From Pseudomonas sp. BN102 (GTDB lineage Bacteria > Pseudomonadota > Gammaproteobacteria > Pseudomonadales > Pseudomonadaceae), in assembly GCF_029871245.1 (NCBI RefSeq), contig NZ_SSON01000065.1, positions 161,546 to 225,545 on the forward strand: a stretch of 64,000 nucleotides of DNA, written 5' to 3'. The notes under the pieces were generated by a model. That model saw only the letters and a program-made list of their open reading frames with translations, had not been told where the DNA came from and made no database searches. The position numbers and the translations under genes are program-made. Within the stretch, counting starts at the first letter, position 1. Each line of letters opens with the position of its first letter. This document shows positions 26,553 through 35,981 of the stretch, piece after piece.

Positions 26553-28016
26553 ATGCGCCAACTCATGTGGTTCCGCACCGACCTGCGGGTGCTGGACAAC
26601 AGCGCCCTGCTCGCTGCTCTTCAGGCCGGCCCCACGCTCGCCATGTACATCATCAGCCCCAGCCAGTGGCGAGCCCACGAAGACGCCCCGGCCAAGGTGG
26701 ACTTCTGGCTGCGCAACCTCGCCGAGCTGGCCAAGTCCCTGCGCCAGCTGAATGTGCCGCTGCTGGTCCGCCACACCGACACCTGGGCAGAGGCACCGCA
26801 GCTGGTCCGGGAACTGTGCCACGAGCTCGACCTGGGCACGGTGCGGGTCAACGAGGAATACGGCGTCAACGAAAGTCGACGCGACCAACAGGTGGCCGCC
26901 ACACTGGCCGCGGACGGCATCCACCTGGAAAGCCACCTTGACCAGCTGTTCTTCCGCCCCGGCAGCCTGCTTACCCGGTCGGGCGGCTATTTCCAGGTCT
27001 ACAGCCAGTTCCGCAAGCTTTGCTACCAGCGCCTGCACAGCGCCCTGCCGAGTTGCCTTCCCGCCCCGCGTCCCCAGGCCGACCTGGGGATCGTCAGCGA
27101 CGTCCCGCCCACCAGGGTGGAGGGGTTTCCTACCCCGCCGGACAGCCTGCGCCAGCTCTGGCCGGCGGGCGAGGATGTGGCCCGCGACCGGCTGGACACC
27201 TTCGCCCTGGAAGAGCTCTGGTGCTATGAAGAGCGCCGCGACTTCCCCGCCCAGCCCGGCACCAGCCAGCTCTCCCCCTACCTCGCGGCCGGCGTGCTCT
27301 CACCCCGCCAGTGCCTGCACGCGGCCCTGCAGGGAAATCAGGGTGAATTCGACAGCGGCAACCCCGGTGCCGTCTGCTGGATCAACGAACTGCTCTGGCG
27401 CGAGTTCTACAAGCACATCCTGGTGGGCTACCCGCGGGTCTCCCGCCACCGCGCTTTCCGCCAGGAAACCGAGAACCTGGCCTGGCGCCACGCCCCGGAC
27501 GAACTGGCGGCGTGGCAGCAGGGCCGCACTGGCATCCCGATAATCGACGCCGCCATGCGCCAATTGCTGGCCACCGGCTGGATGCACAACCGCCTGCGCA
27601 TGGTGGTAGCCATGTTCCTCACCAAGAACCTGCTGATCGACTGGCGCGAGGGCGAACGCTGGTTCATGCGCCACCTGATCGACGGCGACTTGGCGGCGAA
27701 CAATGGCGGCTGGCAGTGGAGCGCCTCCACCGGTACCGACGCCGTGCCCTATTTCCGCATCTTCAACCCTATCAGCCAGTCCCGACGCTTCGATCCGGAC
27801 GGCCGCTTCCTGCGCCGCTGGCTGCCGGAGCTGGAGCACCTGGACGAGCGAGATATCCACAACCCCGCAGGCCTCGGCGGGCTCTTCGGTGTGGATGGCT
27901 ATCCCGCGCCGCTGGTGGACCTTTCCCTCAGCCGCGAACGAGCCCTGGCGGCCTTCAGGAACCTGGCGGAGCGCTCTGAGCAGGTTGCTGCTGCTCCGCC
28001 TGTTGGGCTTCGCTGA
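26553..28016 (+). CDS. phrB: Deoxyribodipyrimidine photolyase
   Basis: A 487-residue CPD photolyase that uses FAD and blue light to split pyrimidine dimers. The N-terminal antenna domain starts MRQLMWFRTDLRVLDNSALLAAL; the C-terminal FAD domain has 'WINELLWREFYKHILVGYPRVSR', 'TGIPIIDAAMRQLLATGWMHNRLRMVVAMFLTKNLLIDWREGERWFMRHLIDGDLAANNGGWQWSASTGTDA', the family signature with the substrate-stacking tryptophans. GGAAAG precedes the ATG. It is third in the YbgA-litR-phrB operon. The last residues (PVGLR) and stop lie within a dispersed GTTGGGCTTCGCTGA repeat. Confidence 0.96.
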   Translation: MRQLMWFRTDLRVLDNSALLAALQAGPTLAMYIISPSQWRAHEDAPAKVDFWLRNLAELAKSLRQLNVPLLVRHTDTWAEAPQLVRELCHELDLGTVRVNEEYGVNESRRDQQVAATLAADGIHLESHLDQLFFRPGSLLTRSGGYFQVYSQFRKLCYQRLHSALPSCLPAPRPQADLGIVSDVPPTRVEGFPTPPDSLRQLWPAGEDVARDRLDTFALEELWCYEERRDFPAQPGTSQLSPYLAAGVLSPRQCLHAALQGNQGEFDSGNPGAVCWINELLWREFYKHILVGYPRVSRHRAFRQETENLAWRHAPDELAAWQQGRTGIPIIDAAMRQLLATGWMHNRLRMVVAMFLTKNLLIDWREGERWFMRHLIDGDLAANNGGWQWSASTGTDAVPYFRIFNPISQSRRFDPDGRFLRRWLPELEHLDERDIHNPAGLGGLFGVDGYPAPLVDLSLSRERALAAFRNLAERSEQVAAAPPVGLR

Positions 28017-28060
28017 ACTCAGCCCAACCTACGACCGGCGCCCAGTCGGCTGCCAATAAA

Positions 28061-28083
28061 AAACCGGGCGTCAGGCCCGGTTT
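28061..28083. terminator. Bidirectional terminator between phrB and pagL
   Basis: AAACCGGGC-gtcag-GCCCGGTTT, preceded by A6 and followed by TTTA; it can terminate both converging transcripts. Confidence 0.85.
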
Positions 28084-28102
28084 ATGGTCTTGCAGCTATA
28101 CC

Positions 28103-28618
28103 TCAGAAGGACAGGCGATAGTGCAGGTTGTAGGTCTCGATGCCATCGTTCGGCTGCTTGATGCCGGCGTTGGAGTAGTGCATGGCGCGAATGCCGACTT
28201 CCTGATTGGCGAAGCGCAGGCCCAGGCCCAGGCGATCTTCGAACTGGAAGGAGGAACTCAGGTCGTTGTCTTCCAGCTCGGTGCTGTCGAACACGGCGAC
28301 GCCGATACCGGCTTCGACATAGGGCTTTACGGTCTCGCCAGCGAATTCGTAGACGAATACGGGGGAGAAGGACAGGCTGTGGTTACTGGCGGTCTCGTCG
28401 CCATCCCAGTAGGTGTAGGCAGCATCCCAGTAACCGGTCAGGCGTCCTACGTCGCTTTGGAACCAGCTGCTGGAGAAGTCGAACTGAGTGCCCAGCCGGT
28501 AGGTCATGGTGGATTCACCGGTCTGGCCGATGTCCAGGGAGACGCCTGCTGCCTGGGCGGAGACGGCCTGACCGAGAGAAATGGCTGCAACTGCGGCCCA
28601 GCAGAAAAACTTCTTCAT
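28103..28618 (-). CDS. pagL: Lipid A 3-O-deacylase PagL
   Basis: A 171-residue outer-membrane beta-barrel esterase that removes the 3-O-linked acyl chain from lipid A. It has a signal peptide (MKKFFCWAAVAAISLGQAVSAQA), alternating hydrophobic beta strands, and the catalytic set H147, S149 and E161 in 'MHYSNAGIKQPNDGIETYNLHYRLSF', ending in the C-terminal aromatic residue needed for Bam-mediated insertion. It lies downstream of murI in the same orientation but has its own promoter-like TATAAT and a conserved-looking dyad in its leader. The placement between phr and murI is as in P. aeruginosa. Confidence 0.93.
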   Translation of the reverse strand: MKKFFCWAAVAAISLGQAVSAQAAGVSLDIGQTGESTMTYRLGTQFDFSSSWFQSDVGRLTGYWDAAYTYWDGDETASNHSLSFSPVFVYEFAGETVKPYVEAGIGVAVFDSTELEDNDLSSSFQFEDRLGLGLRFANQEVGIRAMHYSNAGIKQPNDGIETYNLHYRLSF

Positions 28619-28641
28619 TCAAAACAGTCCTTTTTCTGAAG

Positions 28642-28672
28642 CGCTGACAGAAAGTGTTAATACCTGTCAGCG
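28642..28672 (-). promoter_or_regulatory. Perfect 9-bp dyad at the pagL transcription start
   Basis: CGCTGACAG-N13-CTGTCAGCG. On the minus strand it directly follows a TATAAT hexamer (rc of 28673-28678), so it covers the predicted +1 region. No U-tract follows, so it is not the murI terminator. It is a candidate operator or 5'-UTR stem for pagL control. Confidence 0.5.
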
Positions 28673-28721
28673 ATTATAGATAGCTTTTTAATCGGGGAAA
28701 GCAATCTAGGCCACTTTCGCC

Positions 28722-29516
28722 TCAGTCTGGGAACTTGTCCACTCGGGCAGAGTCGCCCCAGAGAATCGGCAGTACTTCCTGCATCGCCGCCGGGGCGCCG
28801 CTGGACCAGAAGCGGCAGCGCTCGGCCTGTCCCGCCGCCAGCAGACCACGCGCATCCAGCAGGCGCTGCAGTTGTCGGGCCACCGCGGCACCGGTGTCGA
28901 TCAGGCTGACCGAGTCCGGCACCAGCTGGTGCAGCAGCGGGCGCAGGAAGGGGTAATGGGTGCAGCCGAGGATCAGCGTGTCGCAGCCTTCGGCCAGCAG
29001 GGGCTTGACGTAGCCGGCCAGCAACTGGCGGGTATCCGGCCCCATCAGGTCACCGGCCTCGATGCGTTCCACCAGTCCCGGGCAGGGCTGGGTGATCACC
29101 CGCACATCACCGGCGAAACGGTCCAGCAGCGCGGCAAACTTGGCGCTCTTCAAGGTGCCGGTGGTCGCCAGTACGCCCACCACACCGCTGCGGGTGGCGG
29201 CGGCTGCGGGTTTTACCGCCGGTTCCATGCCCACGATCGGCAGCTGTGGATAACGCTCGCGCAGGTCGGCCACAGCCGCGACCGTGGCGGTGTTGCAGGC
29301 CAGCACCAGCGCCTTGGCGCCCTGGCCGAGAAGGAACTCGGCGATCCGATGGCTGCGTTCGCGGATGAAGTCGGCGCTCTTCTCGCCATAGGGCACATGG
29401 CCGCTGTCAGCGACATAGAGCAATGATTCACGGGGTAGCAGTGCGCGGATTTCCCGCAATACCGAAAGGCCGCCAACGCCCGAGTCGAAGACCCCGACCG
29501 TGGCCACCTCAGGCAT
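28722..29516 (-). CDS. murI: Glutamate racemase
   Basis: A 264-residue enzyme that interconverts L- and D-glutamate for peptidoglycan. '[17 protein letters not shown]' holds the catalytic Asp-Ser; the two proton-transfer cysteines are in '[13 protein letters not shown]' and '[15 protein letters not shown]'. The start is ATG 29516 ([11 protein letters not shown]); it lies inside the end of moeB, overlapping by 8 bases, consistent with coupling. Earlier in-frame starts would extend further into moeB without homology. Confidence 0.94.
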   Translation of the reverse strand: MPEVATVGVFDSGVGGLSVLREIRALLPRESLLYVADSGHVPYGEKSADFIRERSHRIAEFLLGQGAKALVLACNTATVAAVADLRERYPQLPIVGMEPAVKPAAAATRSGVVGVLATTGTLKSAKFAALLDRFAGDVRVITQPCPGLVERIEAGDLMGPDTRQLLAGYVKPLLAEGCDTLILGCTHYPFLRPLLHQLVPDSVSLIDTGAAVARQLQRLLDARGLLAAGQAERCRFWSSGAPAAMQEVLPILWGDSARVDKFPD

Positions 29517-30264
29517 GCCGAACCCCGCAGACTTCGCAGGCCGGATCGCGCTTGACCCGCAGTTCGCGGAAACGGCTGCCGAGGGCATCCACCAGCAGCA
29601 GGCGCCCCACCATGGGTTCGCCGAAGCCGGCCAGCAGCTTGAGCGCTTCCAGCGCCTGCAGGCAGCCCACCAGCCCCACCAGCGGGCCGACTACGCCGGC
29701 TTCGCTGCAGGTCAGCTCGGCTTCGCTGCCATGGCCGTAGAGGCAGTGGTAGCAGGGGCTTTCCGGGCGGCGTGGATCGAACACCGAAAGCTGGCCTTCG
29801 AGGCGGATGGCGGCGCCGGACACCAGCGGCTTGCCGGCAGCCACGCAGGCGGCATTGACCGCTTCGCGGGTGCCGAAATTGTCGGTGCAGTCCAGCACCA
29901 GGTCCACGGCGGCCACGGCGGCGGCCAGGGAATCCTCATCCAGTGCACGGGAATGGGGTACCAGGCGCACTTCCGGGTTCAGCGCGGCGAGACGGGCCAT
30001 GGCCGAGTCGACCTTGCTGCGCCCGACGCTCTGGCTGTCGTGGACGATCTGCCGCTGCAGGTTGGTCATGTCGACCGTGTCGAAATCCGCCAGGTGCAGC
30101 TCGCCGACGCCGGCAGCGGCCAGGTAGAGGGAAACCGGAGAACCCAAGCCGCCGAGCCCGACGATCAGAGCGCGGGCCTGTTTCAGCCGCAGCTGGCCGT
30201 CGATGTCGATCTGCGGCAAGAGGATCTGCCGGCTGTAGCGGAGGAGTTCCTGGTCGCTCAGCAT
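29509..30264 (-). CDS. moeB: Molybdopterin-synthase adenylyltransferase MoeB
   Basis: A 251-residue E1-like enzyme that adenylates the C-terminus of MoaD in molybdenum cofactor synthesis. It begins [24 protein letters not shown], has the ATP-binding '[23 protein letters not shown]', '[16 protein letters not shown]', and two zinc-binding C-x-x-C pairs ('CYHCLYG' and 'CEVCGVRHA'). An earlier ATG at 30270 (M-A-M-L) is possible; 30264 is chosen by the usual MoeB start. Its start overlaps the prmC stop and its end overlaps murI, within the hemA-prfA-prmC-moeB-murI operon. Confidence 0.92.
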   Translation of the reverse strand: MLSDQELLRYSRQILLPQIDIDGQLRLKQARALIVGLGGLGSPVSLYLAAAGVGELHLADFDTVDMTNLQRQIVHDSQSVGRSKVDSAMARLAALNPEVRLVPHSRALDEDSLAAAVAAVDLVLDCTDNFGTREAVNAACVAAGKPLVSGAAIRLEGQLSVFDPRRPESPCYHCLYGHGSEAELTCSEAGVVGPLVGLVGCLQALEALKLLAGFGEPMVGRLLLVDALGSRFRELRVKRDPACEVCGVRHA

Positions 30265-31088
30265 GGCCATTGTCCAAGGGAGATGCGTTCATGGCCGCCG
30301 AGGTCGCAGCGGCTTTCGACCCGCTTGAAGCCCTGGCGGGTCAACAGTTCGCGCACTGCGGCGGCCTGGTCGAAACCGTGTTCCAGCAGCAGCCAGCCAC
30401 CGGGCAGCAGGTGCCGGGGCGCGTCCTGGATGATCTGGCGGATGTCGTCCAGGCCGTCGGCACCGGCCACCAGGGCACTGACGGGCTCGAAGCGCACATC
30501 GCCTTCGGCCAGGTGCGGGTCCTGGGCGGCGATATAGGGCGGGTTGCTGACGATCAGGGCGAAACGCTGCTCGCCCAGGGCAGAGAACCAGTGGCTCTCG
30601 ACGAAGCGGGCATTGTCCAGCTTGATCCGGGCGCGGTTGCGTTCGGCGAGCTGCACGGCAGCGGATACCCGGTCCACGCCCGTGACCTTCCAGCCGAGGC
30701 GTTCGCAGGCCAGTGCCAGGGCGATGGCGCCGGTACCGGTGCCGAGGTCGAGCACCTCGGCAGAGCTCGCCGGCAGCAGGGCCAGGGCGGTTTCCACCAG
30801 CAATTCGGTGTCGGGGCGCGGGATCAGGGTATCCGGCGCCACTTCCAGGTCCAGGCTCCAGAAGCCCTGGTGACCGAGGATGTAAGCCACCGGCTCACCG
30901 CTGCGGCGGCGCTCCAGGAATGCGGAGTAACGGTCGGCCACTTCAGTGGAAACCACCCGCTCCGGCCAGGTGTGCAGGAAGCTGCGCGGCTTGCCCAGGG
31001 CAGCGGCGAGCAGCAGTTCGGCGTCGAGGCGCGGAGTGGGCGAATCCGGTAGGTTGGCCTGGCTGAGGAGGCTGGCGATGATGGTCAC
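30258..31088 (-). CDS. prmC: Peptide chain release factor N5-glutamine methyltransferase
   Basis: A 276-residue SAM methyltransferase that methylates the glutamine of the GGQ motif in release factors. 'VLDLGTGTGAIALALA' binds SAM and 'LIVSNPPYIAAQDPHL' is the N-P-P-Y active site. The start is GTG 31088 (V-T-I-I-A-S-L-L), two bases after the prfA stop; the longer frame to 31400 is antisense-like sequence inside prfA. Immediate linkage to its substrate gene prfA is the standard arrangement. Confidence 0.94.
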   Translation of the reverse strand: MTIIASLLSQANLPDSPTPRLDAELLLAAALGKPRSFLHTWPERVVSTEVADRYSAFLERRRSGEPVAYILGHQGFWSLDLEVAPDTLIPRPDTELLVETALALLPASSAEVLDLGTGTGAIALALACERLGWKVTGVDRVSAAVQLAERNRARIKLDNARFVESHWFSALGEQRFALIVSNPPYIAAQDPHLAEGDVRFEPVSALVAGADGLDDIRQIIQDAPRHLLPGGWLLLEHGFDQAAAVRELLTRQGFKRVESRCDLGGHERISLGQWPC

Positions 31089-31090
31089 GC

Positions 31091-32173
31091 TCAGTCTCCC
31101 AGGGCCGCCAGCTGGTCGGCCTGGTATTCGGCGAGCAGCGGCTCGATCACCGCGTCCACGCCGCCGGCCATGATGTCGTCCAGCGCGTAGAGCGTGAGGT
31201 TGATGCGGTGGTCGGTGACCCGGCCCTGCGGGAAGTTGTAGGTGCGGATGCGCTCGGAGCGGTCGCCGGAGCCCACCAGCAGGCGGCGGGTATCGGACAT
31301 TTCCTTGTGCGCGGCGGCTTCCTGCTGGTCGTTCAGCTTGGCCGCGAGCCAGGCCATGGCCTTGGCGCGGTTCTTGTGCTGGGAACGCTCTTCCTGGCAC
31401 TCGACCACGATGCCCGAGGGAATGTGGGTGATGCGCACGGCCGAGTCGGTCTTGTTCACGTGCTGGCCACCGGCGCCGGAAGCGCGGTAGGTGTCCACCC
31501 GCAGGTCGGCGGGGTTGATCTCGATGGCGGCCTGCTCGTCCGGCTCCGGCAGCACCGCCACGGTGCAGGCGGAGGTATGGATACGGCCCTGGGATTCGGT
31601 TTCCGGCACCCGCTGCACGCGGTGCGCGCCAGACTCGAACTTGAGCTTGGAATAGACGTTGTCACCCTCGACCCGGGCGATCACTTCTTTATATCCGCCG
31701 TGCTCGCCCTCGTTCTCGGAGAGGATCTCGACACGCCAGCCCTGGCGCTCGGCGTAGCGCGAGTACATGCGGAACAGGTCGCCGGAGAAGATCGCCGCCT
31801 CGTCGCCGCCGGTGCCGGCACGAACTTCGAGGAAGACGTTGCGCCCGTCATTCGGGTCCTTGGGCAGCAGCATGCGCTGCAGGCGGTCTTCCAGCTCCAC
31901 CAGCCGCTCGCGGGCATCGGCCACTTCCTCCTCGGCCATCTCGCGCAGGTCCGGGTCGCTGTCCTTGAGCAGGGCCTGGGCACCTTCGAGGTCGCCCTGC
32001 ACCTTGCGGAACTCACGGAAGGCCAGGATCACCGGTTCGACCTCGGCGAACTCCTTGGAATAGGCGCGGAACTTGCCTTGGTCACTGATGACTTCGGCAT
32101 CGCCGAGCAGGGCGGTGAGTTCCTCGTAGCGATCCTGGAGGAGGTCAAGCTTGTTCAGCAGGGAAGCTTTCAT
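31091..32173 (-). CDS. prfA: Peptide chain release factor 1
   Basis: A 360-residue class I release factor for UAA and UAG. The catalytic G-G-Q is in '[21 protein letters not shown]'; the tripeptide anticodon-like region and the helical N-terminus ('[25 protein letters not shown]') match RF1. Its ATG overlaps the hemA stop by four bases (ATGA). Part of the hemA-prfA-prmC-moeB-murI operon. Confidence 0.97.
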   Translation of the reverse strand: MKASLLNKLDLLQDRYEELTALLGDAEVISDQGKFRAYSKEFAEVEPVILAFREFRKVQGDLEGAQALLKDSDPDLREMAEEEVADARERLVELEDRLQRMLLPKDPNDGRNVFLEVRAGTGGDEAAIFSGDLFRMYSRYAERQGWRVEILSENEGEHGGYKEVIARVEGDNVYSKLKFESGAHRVQRVPETESQGRIHTSACTVAVLPEPDEQAAIEINPADLRVDTYRASGAGGQHVNKTDSAVRITHIPSGIVVECQEERSQHKNRAKAMAWLAAKLNDQQEAAAHKEMSDTRRLLVGSGDRSERIRTYNFPQGRVTDHRINLTLYALDDIMAGGVDAVIEPLLAEYQADQLAALGD

Positions 32174-33444
32174 TGCGAACGTTTATCCGAGCCCTCGTCG
32201 AGGGCGAAGAGTTCCTGGGCCACGGCCAGCGCATCGAAGCGCCCGTCGGCGGAGAGTTTCTTCAGTTGCACGCTGGGAGCATGCAGCAGCTTGTTGGTGA
32301 GGCCACGGGCGAGCTGGGCCAGCGCTTCCTCGGCGGACGTGCCGTTCTGTAACAGGCGCAGGGCCCGGGCCAGCTCGTCGTCGCGCTGGCGCTCGGCCTG
32401 CTGGCGGTAGGCGCGCAGCACGTCCACCGCGGCCAGCTCGCGCAGGCGCTGCATGAAGTCCTCGACCCCGGCGCCGACCAGCTCCTCCGCGGCCTGGGCG
32501 GCACCCTGGCGACTCTTGAGGTTTTCCGCGACCACCTCATGCAGGTCATCCACGGTATAGAGGTAGACATCATCCAACTCGCCCACTTCGGGTTCGATGT
32601 CGCGCGGCACGGCGATGTCGACCATGAAGATCGGCTTGTGCCGGCGCTGCTTCAGCGCGCGCTCCACGGCGCCCTTGCCGAGGATCGGCAGCTGGCTGGC
32701 GGTGGAGCTGATGACGATGTCGCTGTTGACCAGTTCCTGGGGCATGTCGGCCAGCAGCACGGCGTGGGCGCCGAACTCCTCGGCCAGGATGCTGGCGCGC
32801 TCCAGGGTGCGGTTGGCGACCACGATGCGCTTCACGCCCTGCTCGTGCAGGTGACGGGCGACCAGGGTGATGGTCTCGCCGGCGCCGATCAGCAGCGCCT
32901 GGCTGCGGTGCAGGTCGGAGAATATCTGCTTGGCCAGGCTGACGGCGGCGAACGCCACGGAAACCGGGTTCTCGCCGATGGCGGTATCGGTGCGCACCGT
33001 CTTGGCGGTGCTGAAGGTAGCCTGGAACAGGCGGCCGAGCAGCGGGCCGACGGTGCCGGCCTCGCGCGCCACGGCGTAGGCGGACTTCATCTGGCCGAGG
33101 ATCTGCGGCTCGCCAAGGACCATGGAGTCCAGCCCGGAGGCGACGCGCATCATGTGGCGGACCGCGTCGTCGTCGGTGTGCACATAGGCACAGGCGCGCA
33201 GTTCTTCCAGGCTAAGGTTGTGGTAGCCGGCCAGCCAGGCGAGCACTTCATCGGCGCTGGGGTGGTCCTGCTCCAGGTAGAGCTCGCTGCGGTTGCAGGT
33301 GGAGAGGATGGCCGCCTCGCGGCTGGGCGTGATGCGACACAGCTGCTGCAGGGCCTCCACCAACTGCTCGGGGGTGAAGGCCACGCGTTCGCGGACATCT
33401 ACCGAGGCGGTCTTGTGGTTGATACCTAGAGCAATGAAGGCCAT
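32170..33444 (-). CDS. hemA: Glutamyl-tRNA reductase
   Basis: A 424-residue enzyme that reduces glutamyl-tRNA to glutamate-1-semialdehyde, the first committed step of tetrapyrrole synthesis. The catalytic cysteine lies in '[12 protein letters not shown]'; '[20 protein letters not shown]' and the NADPH-binding '[17 protein letters not shown]' follow. ATG 33444 with GGAG-type sequence upstream. First gene of a five-gene operon; 33445-33629 is the divergent promoter region shared with the TPR lipoprotein gene. Confidence 0.97.
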   Translation of the reverse strand: MAFIALGINHKTASVDVRERVAFTPEQLVEALQQLCRITPSREAAILSTCNRSELYLEQDHPSADEVLAWLAGYHNLSLEELRACAYVHTDDDAVRHMMRVASGLDSMVLGEPQILGQMKSAYAVAREAGTVGPLLGRLFQATFSTAKTVRTDTAIGENPVSVAFAAVSLAKQIFSDLHRSQALLIGAGETITLVARHLHEQGVKRIVVANRTLERASILAEEFGAHAVLLADMPQELVNSDIVISSTASQLPILGKGAVERALKQRRHKPIFMVDIAVPRDIEPEVGELDDVYLYTVDDLHEVVAENLKSRQGAAQAAEELVGAGVEDFMQRLRELAAVDVLRAYRQQAERQRDDELARALRLLQNGTSAEEALAQLARGLTNKLLHAPSVQLKKLSADGRFDALAVAQELFALDEGSDKRSQ

Positions 33445-33629
33445 GCAGGGTCGCTAACTGAATCAGGAGGGCGCGCAATTGTCCTACTTCACCCGTACGA
33501 CGACAACCACCGCCGATAATTGTCTCACCGAACAGGTTTTTGCCCGCTGCCGGTCGGGCCGAGCCCCATGTGCTTGCCGGAAGGCTTGTGTCATGATGAG
33601 CCACCGCTGGTTAGTCGCCCTCCGTCTCT

Positions 33630-35360
33630 ATGAATAGATCCCTCGCGTTGCTGACCGCCCTGCTGTTCCTCGGCGGCTGTCAGAGCTTGACCCACAAGTC
33701 CCCGGACGGCGCCCCGTCGGTCGAGGAAGGCAGCAAGGCCTCCGCGCCCGCCAAGCCCGAGGTCTATGGCTCGTTCAGCCGCGAAACCCTCTATGCCCTG
33801 CTCGCCGCCGAACTGGCCGGGCAACGCAATCGCTTCGATATCGCCCTGGGCAACTACGTACAGCAGGCCAATGCAACCCAGGACCCGGCAGTCGCCGAGC
33901 GCGCCTTCCGCATAGCCGAGTACCTCGGCGCCGACCAGGCTGCACTGGATACCGCCCTGATCTGGGCCAAGAACGCACCCGACAACCTCGACGCCCAGCG
34001 CGCCGCCGCCGTGCAGCTGGCCCGCGCCGGCCGCTACGACGAAGCCATGGCCTATATGGAGAAAGTGCTCCAGGGCCAGGGCGACACCCATTTCGATTTC
34101 CTCGCCCTCTCCGCCGTGGAAACCGACGCCGATACCCGTGCCGGCCTGCTGCAGAGCTTCGACCGCCTGCTGGCCAAGCACCCGCATAACAGCCAACTGG
34201 TGTTCGGCAAGGCCGTGCTGCTGCAACAGGACGGCCGCACCGAAGAAGCCCTGACCCTGCTCGAAGGCGTGCCGTCCGACGACAAGGAAATCGCCCCTAT
34301 TCTGCTCCGCGCCCGCCTGCTGCAGAGCCTGGAGCGTGGCGACGAGGCCCTGCCGCTGCTGCAGAAGGCCATCAAGCAGCACCCGAATGACAAACGCCTG
34401 CGCCTCACCTACGCCCGTATGCTGGTGGAGCAGGACCGCCTGGACGAGGCCAAGTCCGAGTTCGCCGGACTGGTCCAGCAGTTCCCCGATGACGACGACC
34501 TGCGCTACTCCCTGGCCCTGGTGTGCCTGGAAGGCGAGGCCTGGGACGAAGCCCAGGTCTACCTGGAAGAGCTGGTGGACCGCGGCAGCCACGTCGACTC
34601 GGCCCACTACAACCTCGGCCAGGTCTATGAAAAGCGCGGCGACAAGGACAGCGCGCTGATCGAGTACGCCCTGGTCGGGCCCGGCAACGACTACCTGCCG
34701 GCGCAGATCCGCCAGGCGGAAATCCTCCTGGATAGTGGCCGAGCCGATGAAGCCGAGGCGCGCCTGGCCAAGGCCCGGGACACCCAGCCCGACTATGCCA
34801 TCCAGCTTTACCTGATCGAGGCCGAGAGCCTGGCCAAGCGCCAGCAGCCGCAGCGCGCCTGGAAGGTCATCCACCAAGGCCTGCAGCAGTTCCCCGACGA
34901 CCTGAACCTGCTCTACACCCGCGCCATGCTGGCCGAGAAGCGCAACGACCTGGCCCAGCTGGAGAAAGACCTGCGCTTCATCATCGAGCGCGAGCCGGAA
35001 AACGCCATGGCGCTGAACGCCCTGGGCTACACCCTGGCCGACCGCACCACGCGCTACGACGAAGCCAAGAAGCTGGTGGAACAAGCCCACAAGCTCAACC
35101 CTGAGGACCCGGCCATCCTCGACAGCCTCGGCTGGGTGAACTACCGCATGGGCAACCTGGACGAGGCCGAACGGTTCCTGCGCCAGGCCCTCCAGGAGTT
35201 CCCCGACCATGAAGTGGCCGCCCATCTGGGCGAAGTGCTCTGGGCCCGCGGCAAGCAGGCCGAAGCCCGCAAGGTCTGGGCCGAAGCCCTGCAGAAGCAG
35301 CCCGATAGCGCCATTCTCCGTGACACCATGCAACGCCTGACCGGCGCCGGAACCCTCTGA
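33630..35360 (+). CDS. TPR-repeat outer-membrane-type lipoprotein (PA4667-like)
   Basis: A 576-residue lipoprotein: signal peptide MNRSLALLTALLFLGGC with the lipobox L-G-G-C, then many tetratricopeptide repeats (for example 'LDNLDAQRAAAVQLARAGRYDEAMAYMEKVL', 'NDKRLRLTYARMLVEQDRLDEAKSEFAGLV', 'PEDPAILDSLGWVNYRMGNLDEAERFLRQALQEFP'). TPR lipoproteins act as scaffolds at the envelope; the partner is unknown. Located four bases before lolB and likely co-transcribed with lolB and ispE. It is divergent from hemA. Confidence 0.88.
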   Translation: MNRSLALLTALLFLGGCQSLTHKSPDGAPSVEEGSKASAPAKPEVYGSFSRETLYALLAAELAGQRNRFDIALGNYVQQANATQDPAVAERAFRIAEYLGADQAALDTALIWAKNAPDNLDAQRAAAVQLARAGRYDEAMAYMEKVLQGQGDTHFDFLALSAVETDADTRAGLLQSFDRLLAKHPHNSQLVFGKAVLLQQDGRTEEALTLLEGVPSDDKEIAPILLRARLLQSLERGDEALPLLQKAIKQHPNDKRLRLTYARMLVEQDRLDEAKSEFAGLVQQFPDDDDLRYSLALVCLEGEAWDEAQVYLEELVDRGSHVDSAHYNLGQVYEKRGDKDSALIEYALVGPGNDYLPAQIRQAEILLDSGRADEAEARLAKARDTQPDYAIQLYLIEAESLAKRQQPQRAWKVIHQGLQQFPDDLNLLYTRAMLAEKRNDLAQLEKDLRFIIEREPENAMALNALGYTLADRTTRYDEAKKLVEQAHKLNPEDPAILDSLGWVNYRMGNLDEAERFLRQALQEFPDHEVAAHLGEVLWARGKQAEARKVWAEALQKQPDSAILRDTMQRLTGAGTL

Positions 35361-35363
35361 TCC

Positions 35364-35981
35364 ATGCGTTTACCTAAGCTCCTGGCCGCCGCTGCGCTGG
35401 TCCTGCTCAGCGGCTGTGCCGCCCTCGCTCCCCACGAAACCCTGGAAGGCCAGGGTGACCAGGCCACCTGGAAAGCCCACAAGGCCCAGATCAGTGCCCT
35501 CGATGGCTGGCAGATCAGTGGCAAGGTGGGCATTCGCGCGCCCAAGGACTCCGGCAGCGGCACCCTGTTCTGGCTGCAGCGCCAGGACTACTACGACATC
35601 CGCCTCTCGGGCCCGCTGGGCCGCGGCGCCGCGCGCCTGACCGGGCGCCCCGGCGAAATCGTCCTGGAAGTGGCCAACCAGGGCCGCTACCAGGCCGAAT
35701 CCCCCGAGGCCCTGCTGGAAGAACAACTCGGCTGGCGCCTGCCGGTTTCCCACCTGCTCTGGTGGGTGCGCGGCCTGCCCGCCCCGGAAACCCGCAGCCA
35801 CCTGACGCTCGACGGCGCCAGCCACCTGTCCCGCCTGGAGCAGGACGGCTGGCAGGTGCAGTACCTCAGCTACGTCCAGCAGAACGGCTACTCCCTGCCC
35901 GAACGCATCAAGCTGCAGGGCGAGGACCTCGACATCACCCTGGTGATCAAGGACTGGCAGCCGCGCCAGCTCGGCCAGTGA
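35364..35981 (+). CDS. lolB: Outer membrane lipoprotein LolB
   Basis: A 205-residue lipoprotein that receives lipoproteins from LolA and inserts them in the outer membrane. Signal peptide with lipobox L-S-G-C (residues 15-18), then '[45 protein letters not shown]', the LolB beta-barrel core, and '[11 protein letters not shown]' as the conserved loop. Its TGA overlaps the ispE ATG by one base (TGATG). Confidence 0.95.
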   Translation: MRLPKLLAAAALVLLSGCAALAPHETLEGQGDQATWKAHKAQISALDGWQISGKVGIRAPKDSGSGTLFWLQRQDYYDIRLSGPLGRGAARLTGRPGEIVLEVANQGRYQAESPEALLEEQLGWRLPVSHLLWWVRGLPAPETRSHLTLDGASHLSRLEQDGWQVQYLSYVQQNGYSLPERIKLQGEDLDITLVIKDWQPRQLGQ

